Shown here piece by piece: positions 8,048 through 17,130 of a DNA stretch of 64,000 nucleotides (position 1 is the first letter of the stretch; every line of letters starts with the position of its first letter). The stretch is from contig JAIQCW010000231.1 of NCBI GenBank assembly GCA_020283715.1, positions 1-64,000 on the forward strand. The letters run 5' to 3'. A program made the position numbers and the translations under genes. The notes beneath the pieces are model-generated. The model was not told where the DNA came from. It did not search any database and saw only the letters and a list, made by a program, of their open reading frames with translations. The DNA comes from Cytauxzoon felis (taxonomy: Eukaryota; Apicomplexa; Aconoidasida; Piroplasmida; Theileriidae).

Positions 8048-10841
8048 TTATTGACATAATACTGAAGCTAAGTGAATAATACGCCTCCTTGCATAATGAC
8101 AATATAATTCAATCGATAATAATAATATAATCACAATCGTTAATATAATCCTTGCCCATAATGGTGTCTCACATATACTAAATATAATATAACATCTATA
8201 AATTAATAACATACCCCTTTTCTATATTCAAATATTTAAATAACCAAACATTACAATTTGGATTTATACAGTAATTGATCGCTGGCTCATAAACTTGATC
8301 ACCACTACAACAAATTATAATACAATAATTTATAACATACACGCATTTCTTCTGTGGAGTACATGAAGAATAACCATAATCTGAAGATGACCTCTGAGAT
8401 AAACCCAATTTATAACCTTTTGTATCCACAATAACCAATAATGATTCCAAAACTAAAATATACAATAATATTTATATATAATTTTTATAACATTAAAGAA
8501 TGATCATAATATCATATACTCGTCTTGCAGAAGACTCTCCACCTGAGATACAAGCACGTTGCATTCTCTTGCAGAGAGCTCTTCTATTTACCTATCTCTA
8601 AAGAGTATAACCACTCCCGGAGATCGTGGTGGTGCTGAGTACATGACCTCGAGTGGAATACCCGTAGCTGATCTCAGGGAAGCGGAGGGGGAAGTAAATA
8701 GAGAGGCCACCACGGCTAGTGTAAGGACCTCAGGTGGAACAGCGAGTGGAACGATATTACGATTGTACAACGGATGGAAAGAATGGAAGGACAGGGGGTG
8801 TATGAAGGTAGAAGTGTATGACTAACCTTTATATCCGAATCTGATGGGTGGTATAAGTGTATATGGTGTGGGTTCATGATTATCTGGTAGGATGTATAAT
8901 TTCTTTTTACCATCTTCTTCAACGATAAGATTTTCAATTGGGATTAAGATTTTATCATTTCCAAATTGTTGAAGTTTAAATTCAAGTGCTGGTAATGAAT
9001 GTAATTGAACTTCATCTTTAATATAACAGTATCTTAATGTATTTTTATTAGAAAAACATGACTCATGTACAGGTAAATATGTCATTATAGTCAACCAAAA
9101 ATTATTAGGCAGTACTAAAGCTTCAGATCTATAATATATATGTGAAATCGACACAAGAAAATAATATAATACAATTAATTATACAATAATATAATGTACT
9201 AGGTCCATTATTTGTCTTGCAGACAGCTCCTCCACTTGAGGTATTCCACTCGCCGTGGTTGCTTTCCTTATTTACTTCCCCCTTCGCTTCCCTGAGATCA
9301 GCTGCGGGTACTCCACTGGAGGTTACAATCACTAATTTCACTTCTTCATTTTTAACCTCAAAATTTGAAGGAAATCCTTAATCTCTGGGGAAACTCATGG
9401 CAATATCACAATGAATATTGGATGAATTTCTGATCTCAATACTTCATTGAAAAGGATCTTGATGATTGTATTGGAATTACTTAACCTCACTTCATTCTGT
9501 ATTGTCTTCATTGAGATATCTTAACAAACATGAACTTCGTCACTTTAGTCGTATCTCACCGAAATAAGGTTTTTAACCTCAAGTGGAACCTGGAAGCGAT
9601 CTACGGGAGCTGGAAGGGGAAGTAAATAGAAAAGCTGTCTGCAAGACGACCTCAGGTGGAACGGCGAGTGGAAAGACCTCAGGTAGAATGGCTAGTGGAA
9701 GGAGAGAAAGAAAATATTGATTAAACATCATGTTTATGACATTTGTAGTTTAAACTTGATTTACTCCTGATTTGTGTTAAACGTACGTGGTATCGATGAT
9801 AGCTTCCCAATTGGATGATGTTTTACCAAAGACTTTAACATTGCATAATTCGAGATCATAAACGGTGAATTCTAATAGAGAATTATTATATATACCATCC
9901 ATTTGTCTTCTTTCTGACCAAAGAATATTGAAATTTTTGAAATAATTTGCATTTAAATAGATACGATTAGTTGATCTATAATTATTATGATGGATTAAAT
10001 AAATGAATTAAATATACCCATTCTTTGTTCCATTAATATCTAAGGAAAAGAATCCATCATGTGCATCTAACATTTCTGACCATATTGATCTATCACGGCA
10101 TGTCATATGGATTCCTATATGTATAGATTATGATATTATATTATGATATAAAAACATACCTGCGATACCGAATACACCATCAGTATTCTGTAATAATCTT
10201 AATTTATCACTTTGTTCATAAAATGTAGCAAGTTTAATTGGAGCTTTACCAAAAGATGAATTAGTTAATTTGAAAGTACCATCAACAACTATGGATTCAT
10301 TACCTTCAAGGCAATAAATCTCATAATCTAATCCATCAACTCTTAAAATAACTTTACTATATAAATAGAAATAATTTTAAAAATATAATATATTATTATA
10401 AACATACGAATTTTCTTGTATAGTTTTACGTGAATTGACTTCTTTACATTTAAATACTGAATCACCAAGAAGACACATTTCTGTATTATTACACCATATA
10501 GCTGTCTTTGATTTATTAGCTATATAACAATGATGATCATTATCATGATGAGAGCATATCTCTTTATCATCTTCAAAAACTACAACTCCACAAAATGTTG
10601 TAGATAATGCCAAAAGTAAATTTTGATCACCAACTGCAACATTTAAGCAGTAACCACTGCCATTAACATAAGATAAATCTATATAATCATTATATACATC
10701 TGTAGAATCATCATGTTGAGGTTGAACGCCTTCATGTGAATCATTTATATAAGAAGACGATAAAATATCATCATTAGAGTAAACTACTCCTAATAATAAA
10801 CTACAAAATATCCATAAGAATGTCATATAATATACGACCAT
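8048..10841 (-). CDS. Plasmepsin V/ASP5-like membrane aspartyl protease, probably inactive
   Basis: Seven exons: 10841-10408, 10356-10160, 10114-10018, 9975-9787, 9128-8827, 8452-8215, 8177-8048; 528 aa, phases consistent. Domains: signal peptide (residues about 4-22); N-lobe with a Cys-rich insert (SKTAIWCNN, several Cys) as in plasmepsin V; GVFGIAG (cf. GIxGLG); a second active-site region AIIDTTSEALVLPNNFW; a C-lobe end with VIVDTKGYKLGL; a second Cys-rich stretch; and one membrane helix near the C-terminus followed by basic residues. The first catalytic triad (D-T-G) reads S-T-T and the second reads D-T-T, so catalysis should be lost. ASP5/plasmepsin V cleaves export signals in the ER/Golgi. 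Introns 4 and 5 carry elements R4 and R3. Confidence 0.65.
8523..8765. mobile_element. Foldback element copy R3 (intron 5 of aspartyl protease-like gene)
   Basis: CTTGCAGAGAGCTC linker, TCTCTAAAGAG...GAGATCGTGG arm, opposite arm GCTGATCTCAGGGAAGCGG...GTAAATAG, CCACGGCTAGTG and CCTCAGGTGGA tip, in a 374-nt intron. Confidence 0.75.
9210..9702. mobile_element. Foldback element copy R4 with long centre A (intron 4)
   Basis: Left arm 9215-9325 (TTGCAGACAGCTCC, CCACTCGCCGTGG, ATTTACTTCCCCC, TGATCAGCTGCGGG), AT-rich centre 9326-9571 shared with R6 and R13 but inverted relative to them, right arm 9572-9702 (GCGATCTACGGGAGCTGG, GTCTGCAAGACGACC, CCTCAGGTGGA). The host intron is 658 nt. Confidence 0.75.
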
Positions 10842-11023
10842 TGTTTACTCATCTTTATAAATCCAATATAAAATAATGTCCCACTAATATAGTCATAGGG
10901 CAATAGTAATTTAATGTTGAGTATCAATAAATATAAGCATAATCTTATTATATAATTTCTAAGGATACAAATTAAAATTTTGCTCTGTAAATCAAATGAA
11001 TTCGCTCTTACTGGCATTTCCAT
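10823..11023 (-). CDS. Possible small two-helix membrane protein
   Basis: A 66-codon frame with two hydrophobic stretches (LYLLILNIKLLL and an aromatic FYIGF segment) after a polar N-terminus. Its 3' end overlaps the first codons of the aspartyl protease-like gene by 19 nt. Overlaps of this kind occur elsewhere in the window, which makes it possible, but nothing identifies it. It could be chance or a leader ORF. Confidence 0.3.
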   Translation of the reverse strand: MEMPVRANSFDLQSKILICILRNYIIRLCLYLLILNIKLLLPYDYISGTLFYIGFIKMSKQWSYII

Positions 11024-11452
11024 TATAATATCACATTAAAACATAGGAATCTCACTATAACCTAAACAATTCTTGAATTAGTGAACAATAATCAAATTTT
11101 AATCATTACAAGATATCTAGAGGTTTATTATTTTTCTTGCAACCTCTACATAACATTCATCGTGTACCATTCTGAGGTGTATAATGTTCTAACCACCTTA
11201 CACTTCAAATCCAACAGTTGTAATTTTATCATATATATATCTTTATACTTGTACTATATTCACAAACAATGCCTATATTATCGTGTAAATTATTAAAAGT
11301 GGCATTTACTGTACGATACACGTCTGTACATGAATCTATAATTATAGATTTAAAGATGATGTCTTTGTCGTTAAACTTGAATCCGTCTATCCATATATAA
11401 TTATATTCATGTTACAATATATTAATTGACGTAATTTTAAAGGTAATTCTAT
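11024..11452. other. Divergent intergenic region
   Basis: AT-rich spacer between a minus-strand and a plus-strand gene. The frame at 11081-11296 looks non-coding. No repeat modules. Confidence 0.4.
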
Positions 11453-12577
11453 ATGATGTTTAGTATTGCGTTAGAAACTAAGGATCCTGTTGTTCAGGTG
11501 AGTGTTTTAGATAGGTCTGATGGCGCAGAATTGGATAATGCTGTAGATGTTGAAGCACCTGTACAAGTTGAGGAGATAAAATCTGAAGAAGTTGTGGTTC
11601 CTGAAAAGACGAATGTAGATTTGGTGGATGATTGTCATGCGTGTAAAACACCTATAGGAGAGTACATTGTGAATATAAGAGGGTATATAATCTTATGTAT
11701 TTTATTTATATTGCAATTGACACCTGTTTTAACAAGATTTGTATTTAAATCAACGACTTTGGCAACAGGTGCTAATCCTGGATCATTTTCTGGTACTCAT
11801 TTGAACAAGGTAGGATATTCTTTGGGATTTTTGGTGACTATATTTATATTATCATCTGATATTTTTGAGGTTATAAGGTTAATACATCGTTTATTTTCAT
11901 CTGATGAGAAAAAATTGCAACGTGGTCATAAAGTTGTAGATAATTTGGAATCTATAGAGGGTACAGGTAATAAAATCATATTAGGATATGGTCTTTTTAA
12001 TTGGACAACTAGATCATTAAATAGTGATGATACTGAGTATTCATGGTCTAAATGGTTTAAGAATGCTACTAATTCGGAATTATCATTAAATTTTATATAT
12101 GGTTTTAGATGGATAATATCTGGAACAATATTGCTTGTATATCAATTGTATTTATTTTTAAATGTATTTTTAGATAAGAATTGGACTAAATTTTATCATT
12201 TGGAGACTGTTCATTTTCTTAATGGTTTGGGTGGTCCATTATTTATAGCTTTATGGTTAAAGGTGTTGTATAATTTTATAAAGTTGATATTTATATCATC
12301 TAATGCTTATATTAAATCTAGATCGGATGAATTAGATAGTAATAAGATTAAAGCTGATAAACCTATTTATATATTTTTAAAGGATGAATGTCCATGTAAA
12401 TATGTAGTTGATAAAGATTCTAGTGTTAAGAAGTACTATAGTAATTCTATAAGATTCCATTCAGATTTCAGTAAGCTTTGTAAAGGGTACTTTTTATTTT
12501 GTTCCGGTACTATTGTTGTAATGTCAGCCATTACCTCTATATTAACATTACACAGTGCGCATTTCGTTTCTACATGA
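11453..12577 (+). CDS. Multi-pass membrane protein, family member 1
   Basis: A single exon of 374 aa. An acidic cytosol-like N-terminus (residues 1-60) is followed by CHAC, then about six hydrophobic segments (approximately 78-95, 121-140, 211-235, 252-275, 340-365), and a conserved C-terminal block with P-I-Y-I-F-L-K-D-E-C-P-C-K-Y and KKYY. The gene at 13697 shares the CxAC motif, the LKD-x-CPCKY block and the layout of helices, so the two are tandem paralogues. No signal peptide. Family not recognised; probably specific to this parasite lineage. The second codon is also ATG, so the exact start is uncertain by one residue. Confidence 0.75.
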   Translation: MMFSIALETKDPVVQVSVLDRSDGAELDNAVDVEAPVQVEEIKSEEVVVPEKTNVDLVDDCHACKTPIGEYIVNIRGYIILCILFILQLTPVLTRFVFKSTTLATGANPGSFSGTHLNKVGYSLGFLVTIFILSSDIFEVIRLIHRLFSSDEKKLQRGHKVVDNLESIEGTGNKIILGYGLFNWTTRSLNSDDTEYSWSKWFKNATNSELSLNFIYGFRWIISGTILLVYQLYLFLNVFLDKNWTKFYHLETVHFLNGLGGPLFIALWLKVLYNFIKLIFISSNAYIKSRSDELDSNKIKADKPIYIFLKDECPCKYVVDKDSSVKKYYSNSIRFHSDFSKLCKGYFLFCSGTIVVMSAITSILTLHSAHFVST

Positions 12578-13315
12578 TTTATATACATTAATGATTGAAT
12601 GAAGGATGATGACGGTTCAAGGGCATCAGTAACTTCCCTTTCTGTAAGATATAAGGGAAGTGATTTCAGTAACCTCCCTTCATATAAAATATGGAGGACG
12701 AAAAAAAAATTCAAGCCACATGGGCTTTATATAAATGGTAGTCGAGTATAAATAAAAACTCTTTTAATATAAATGTACAATAAATTTTATAATGTTTTCT
12801 TTACAATTTAATTATATATAATTAATTAATTTAATAAAAAATTTCCAAGTTGACTTGAGTCTAGTCTTGATGTAGACATGACTTGTATAGTCTAGTGTAA
12901 AATAATTTTTTATATATTAGCCACATAAAAATTCTAATATAAAAAAAATTTTCCTCTTTATTTCAGTGTATACAATTCCAAGATTCTATAAATTATTAGC
13001 CCAAGACTCATTACATGCTCCCCAACATCAATCACTTCTCTCTAGATTATTATACTACCTTCTAACTCGACTATTTCGAGTTGAAGGATAACGAATATTT
13101 GTATAGAGTCATGAAGTTAATACAGACTCTATATACAGACCTTATATACTTCTATACATTATCAATATAGAGCTGAAGGATAACGAATATTTGTATTATA
13201 GGATGATACTGGACATTTATATAGACCTCCTTCACTTCTTTTATACATTATCAATATAGAGGTAAGATGTCAATAATAATCTGCATCCAATTACAACAAT
13301 CTTCACTTTACTCCA
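12578..13315. other. Intergenic region with hairpin and tandem duplication
   Basis: A perfect 8-bp inverted repeat (CTTCCCTT 12633-12640 / AAGGGAAG 12653-12660) lies soon after the stop of the membrane protein gene. From 13083 to 13263 a block of about 92 bp is repeated imperfectly: GAAGGATAACGAATATTTG at 13083 and 13175, then TATACATTATCAATATAGA in each. No coding frame. Confidence 0.55.
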
Positions 13316-13319
13316 TTGA

Positions 13320-13690
13320 ATTCCTTCACTTTCTTCGGAGAAATTTCCTCGTTCCTCTATCTTTTCTTTTTTCTTTCTTTTATTTCCCTCTTCGAGGAAT
13401 ATTCCTCACTCACCACTTCAATTGAAGAATTTTCTTTCCTCGAAGAATTTTCCTTCCTCCTCTATCTTTTCTTTTTTCTTCCTTCTTTTATTTCCATCTT
13501 CGAGGAATTTTCCTCTATCCTCTGTTACTATACATTGAAGAATTTTCCTCCCTCGAAGAATTTTCTTCCCTCCTCACTTCTTCGGAGAATTTTCTCTTCA
13601 CTTCGTTCAGAAATTCCTTCCTCATTTCATTCGGATCTTCGTTCCTCGGAACTCCGCTTCGCTCCGTTACCTCCGCTCCGCTTCGGTACA
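13320..13690. repeat. Pyrimidine-rich GAAGAATTTTC repeat, copy 1
   Basis: Composed of TTCGAGGAATATTCCT, TGAAGAATTTTC and CTATCTTTTCTTTTTTC units repeated with a period near 110 bp, then a GC-richer end with CGGAACTCCGCTTC. The reverse complement of the same arrangement occurs at 16585-16935. The strand here is open in frame with the following gene for 127 codons, which I take as a side effect of the repeat. Confidence 0.75.
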
Positions 13691-13696
13691 TTAAAG

Positions 13697-14653
13697 ATGG
13701 GTACAGAGTACGTGAGGTTGGTGGATAAATGTGTAGCATGTACTACAGCATTGAATAGTCATGTATCGAATATGGAATCATTTGACATGTTAATATATCT
13801 CTTCATGGCTAAATCGGCGGTTATATTTTCAAGATTTACAAAGACTACAGAGATATCTCCATTAAAGGATCCTACAATACATTCAAATTTTTTATATATT
13901 TATATATATCTATTGGGTATAGCGATTGGATTAATATTGATAATATCGGAATTTTTTGAATTTATAAGGGTTATAATGATAATATATTATAAAAGATATA
14001 ATAAAAATATAGATGAAGATAATACTATAGAAATAAGATCAAATGGTATGATAACATTATATAAAACAAGAATAAAATTTATAAGATGGGATACTAGAAA
14101 TATATATTTAGAAAAAATACAACCTATACAATGTTTTAAATGGTTTATAAAATCATCAGATATGGAACGTGTATTACATTCAATGTTAACATCTAGATCA
14201 TTATTTGCTAGTTATGCTATAATATGTACATATATAATAAAATATATATTATTATATAATAATAATAAATTATGGGATATAATATTTTATTATTTTACAA
14301 TACAAGAATTAAATGGTATGGCTATAGGATTATTATTAACATTAATTATAAAAATTTTATATAATATTATAATATTTATTATATATTTAATTAATAATAA
14401 TTTATATAATAAATATTTTATAAATAATAATATAATAGATTTTCCAATCTTTATATATCTTAAAGATGGTTGTCCATGTAAATATATTATTAATAATGAA
14501 CATAAATTAAAAAAATATTATTTTAATTCAACAAATACACATGCATTATATAATAAATTTTATAAATTTATAAATCTATTTATATTTATTATTATTACTA
14601 TATTTATTTTTATAGAAATTATTATTATATTATTTAATATTATTAATATATAA
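13697..14653 (+). CDS. Multi-pass membrane protein, family member 2
   Basis: 318 aa from the ATG at 13697. The frame is open further upstream to 13316, but that part translates the Phe/Glu-rich repeat and has no counterpart in the paralogue, so I start here. Early CVAC, about five hydrophobic segments and a C-terminal block FIYLKDGCPCKYI followed by KKYYFNST match the gene at 11453. It is even more AT-rich than its paralogue and lacks the acidic N-terminus. The last codons overlap the convergent Grx gene by 11 bp. Function unknown. Confidence 0.75.
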   Translation: MGTEYVRLVDKCVACTTALNSHVSNMESFDMLIYLFMAKSAVIFSRFTKTTEISPLKDPTIHSNFLYIYIYLLGIAIGLILIISEFFEFIRVIMIIYYKRYNKNIDEDNTIEIRSNGMITLYKTRIKFIRWDTRNIYLEKIQPIQCFKWFIKSSDMERVLHSMLTSRSLFASYAIICTYIIKYILLYNNNKLWDIIFYYFTIQELNGMAIGLLLTLIIKILYNIIIFIIYLINNNLYNKYFINNNIIDFPIFIYLKDGCPCKYIINNEHKLKKYYFNSTNTHALYNKFYKFINLFIFIIITIFIFIEIIIILFNIINI

Positions 14654-15522
14654 ATTCTAATGGAAATTCATTAATTAATAAATCATTCTCATATAATTCT
14701 TTAATTATATCATAACCACCTATTAAATTACCCTATAATTTTTATTCTAATCTAATTATTATTATAACTTACTTTAATATATAATTGTGGATATGTTGGC
14801 CAATTTGAATAACGCTTCAATTCTTCACGTAATTCTGGATCATCAAATATATTATATGATTCAAATTTTATTCTACATTTATTCAATATATCAACTACTG
14901 CTCTACTAAAACGACAAAATGGATCCGTCTTGTCACCCTTTATAAATAATAATACCGGATTATCATTCAATAACTTTTTTATTCTATCCACAGTATCCAA
15001 TTGCGATTTATCTCTACACCAACCCCTAACAAATACAACCAACATTGATGTCGAACAACCATCCAATGTATTCACCAAGTCATTGTCCTGAAGTGATGAT
15101 GGAAGTGAAGAAGGAAGTGGTGATTGATGGATGTATGTATGAATGAATGTATATAGATGTATGTATGTAAGTTATATATATACATGTGATGTACGCATTA
15201 TATATCAACATACATTATAGCATAATAACGAAGGTGTAGTATTAACCTTTACAAAATCTTTAATTAATTCATATTCAATCATAATAAATTTAACATTTTT
15301 AAAATCCTGAAATTAATTTAATCTACAGGAAAAAATTTTAAAAAATACCTCTTCAAGTTCATGAATGACGTCACATAGATTTTCATGACGTGGATCTTGT
15401 TTATTAAATAGATATAGTATTAATTTACCCTTGTTGTTTTCAATTAAAGATTTATATTCGTCTATTGATGAAATGTACATTTTTTTACAGGAAATTACAT
15501 TAAATGATGTATCTCCCGACAT
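14643..15522 (-). CDS. Thioredoxin-fold plus monothiol glutaredoxin (Grx3/PICOT type)
   Basis: Four exons: 15522-15349, 15306-15247, 15087-14773, 14732-14643; 212 aa, all in phase. Residues 1-85 look like a thioredoxin-type domain without a CxxC. Residues about 105-205 are a glutaredoxin domain: P-V-L-L-F-I-K-G-D-K, CRFS at the active site, a helix with ILN, then S-N-W-P-T-Y-P-Q-L-Y-I, and G-G-Y-D after intron 3. PICOT-type proteins bind [2Fe-2S] clusters with glutathione. The usual CGFS is CRFS here: the cysteine is kept and Gly is replaced by Arg. Intron 2 is long (159 nt). Divergent from COQ3. Confidence 0.8.
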
Positions 15523-15596
15523 TCCTACAAGTTGGACATCAAATCTCTACACATGTATGAGGTTGAGATGAATAATATTTACTCTAGAAAAATCTC

Positions 15597-15700
15597 AATT
15601 CTCTAAGTTTCAGGATAAAACTTCAGGACAACCTCACTTCTCTACATTTCGGATAAAACTTCATACAAGACATCACTTCTCTAAAATTCAGGAAACATCA
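15597..15700. repeat. Imperfect ~48-bp tandem repeat upstream of COQ3
   Basis: CGGATAAAACTTCA/AGGATAAAACTTCA and CACTTCTCTA recur two to three times between the Grx start and the COQ3 start, in the divergent promoter region. Confidence 0.55.
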
Positions 15701-15723
15701 AATCTCTATCCTCCCCTCTTCAT

Positions 15724-16608
15724 GTGATGATATTGGATCGTTTGTTAAGGAGGAGCTATTCGACAGGATTGCATTTTGAAAAGTTTGCCAAGAATTGGTG
15801 GGATATAAATGGTGATATGTTTATATTGCATGATTACAATCAAGTTCGTGTACCATTTATAGCGAAATCATATAAATTATCAAGGAGTGGTGAGACAGAT
15901 TTGGAGAGGTGTAATACATCTATATTTGATATAAATATATTTAAAGAATGTGAAGATCGTGATAAGTTAGATAAAGAATTGATATTAAGTGGTTTGAATA
16001 TATTAGATGTAGGTTGTGGAGGTGGTATATTATCAGAATCATTAGCTAAATATAATAGTAGAGTATTAGGTATAGATGTTAGTAAAGAATTGATAGATGT
16101 AGCAAATGAACATAAAATAAATTATTTTGATAAATTAAATAATAAATTTGGTTTAAGGGATGATATATCTAATAATTTAAGATATGAATTGAAATCTATA
16201 GATGAATGTAATGAATTTGGTTATTATGATATAGTTATAGCATCAGAGATTATAGAACATATAGAGAATGATAAAAAATTAGAATTTATAAAGAAATTAT
16301 GTAAATTAGTTAAAAAAGATGGTATATTAATAATAACTACACTTGGTAAAACATTATTATCATGTTTAATTAATATTTATATAGCTGAATCATTATATTT
16401 TATACCTAAAGGTACACATTTATATAATTTATTTATATCTGAGGAAGAATGTACCAGATTATTAAATAATGAATCATTTAAATTAATTAATAGACAAGGA
16501 TTATTATATATACCCTTTTTAAGAAGATTTATTCACTTGAACTCTACCGATTTACTCTATATGGTCGCTTACCAGAATTGTACCGGAAACGGAGTGAACG
16601 GAACGTAG
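15724..16608 (+). CDS. coq3: COQ3, ubiquinone biosynthesis O-methyltransferase
   Basis: A single exon of 294 aa. N-terminal mitochondrial presequence (Arg/Ser-rich, residues 1-15), then FAKNWWD (cf. 'FxxxAxxWWD' of UbiG/COQ3), the SAM-binding motif I ILDVGCGGGILSESLA, VLGIDVS, A-S-E-I-I-E-H-I, and the late L-L-Y-I-P-F / W-H-like end with STDLLYMVAYQ. It transfers methyl groups to the two catechol-type oxygens of ubiquinone precursors in the mitochondrion. Length is normal. The final codons reach the edge of the pyrimidine-rich repeat, which supplies the stop region. The start could equally be the second ATG (15727). Confidence 0.9.
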   Translation: MMILDRLLRRSYSTGLHFEKFAKNWWDINGDMFILHDYNQVRVPFIAKSYKLSRSGETDLERCNTSIFDINIFKECEDRDKLDKELILSGLNILDVGCGGGILSESLAKYNSRVLGIDVSKELIDVANEHKINYFDKLNNKFGLRDDISNNLRYELKSIDECNEFGYYDIVIASEIIEHIENDKKLEFIKKLCKLVKKDGILIITTLGKTLLSCLINIYIAESLYFIPKGTHLYNLFISEEECTRLLNNESFKLINRQGLLYIPFLRRFIHLNSTDLLYMVAYQNCTGNGVNGT

Positions 16609-16935
16609 TGGAGTGAAGTGAAGTTCCGAGTGAAACGAGGAAGGAATTTTCTCCGAACGTAGTGAGAGGAAAATTCTTCGATAAGCGAGGAAAATTCTTC
16701 GAGGGAGGAAAATTCTTCGAGGGAGGAAAATTCTTCAATTGAATTGGGGAGGGAGGAATATTCCTCGAAGAGGGAAATAAAAGAAAGAAAGAAGAAAATA
16801 GAAGAGAAAATTCTTCGAGGGAGGAAAATTCTTCAATTGAATTGGGGAGGTAGGAATATTCCTCGAAGAGGGAAATAAAAGAAGGAAGAAGAAAATAGAA
16901 GAGTAAATTCTCCGAGGAAGGAGGAATTTTCACCT
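16585..16935. repeat. GAAGAATTTTC repeat, copy 2 (inverted)
   Basis: Reverse complement of the repeat at 13320-13690, with the same unit order: GC-rich end (CCGAACGTAGTGAGAGG), then GGAAAATTCTTCGAGGGAGG units, then AGGAATATTCCTCGAAGAGGG twice with a period near 110 bp. Confidence 0.75.
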
Positions 16936-17130
16936 CTGTATTAACTTACTTTACTCTCTTACCAACTGATAGACTTTTCTTACTGCGTATACAGTGACGA
17001 TTTCTTTCATCATCTCTGGCATCTCTACTTGCATTTACTTATCCACCCCTGTATTAACAATCTTCAACCATCTATCAATAGTCTCCACTCGCATTCGCTC
17101 ACACCTCCACTCTCATCTTCTCACTACAAA

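Noticed and set aside
8559..9341. Several 60-90 codon ORFs inside R3 and R4
   Set aside because: Repeat translation; the true coding there is the spliced aspartyl protease-like gene.
15313..15522. 69-codon minus ORF as a separate small gene
   Set aside because: It is exon 1 of the Grx gene; the frame past the donor at 15348 is intron.
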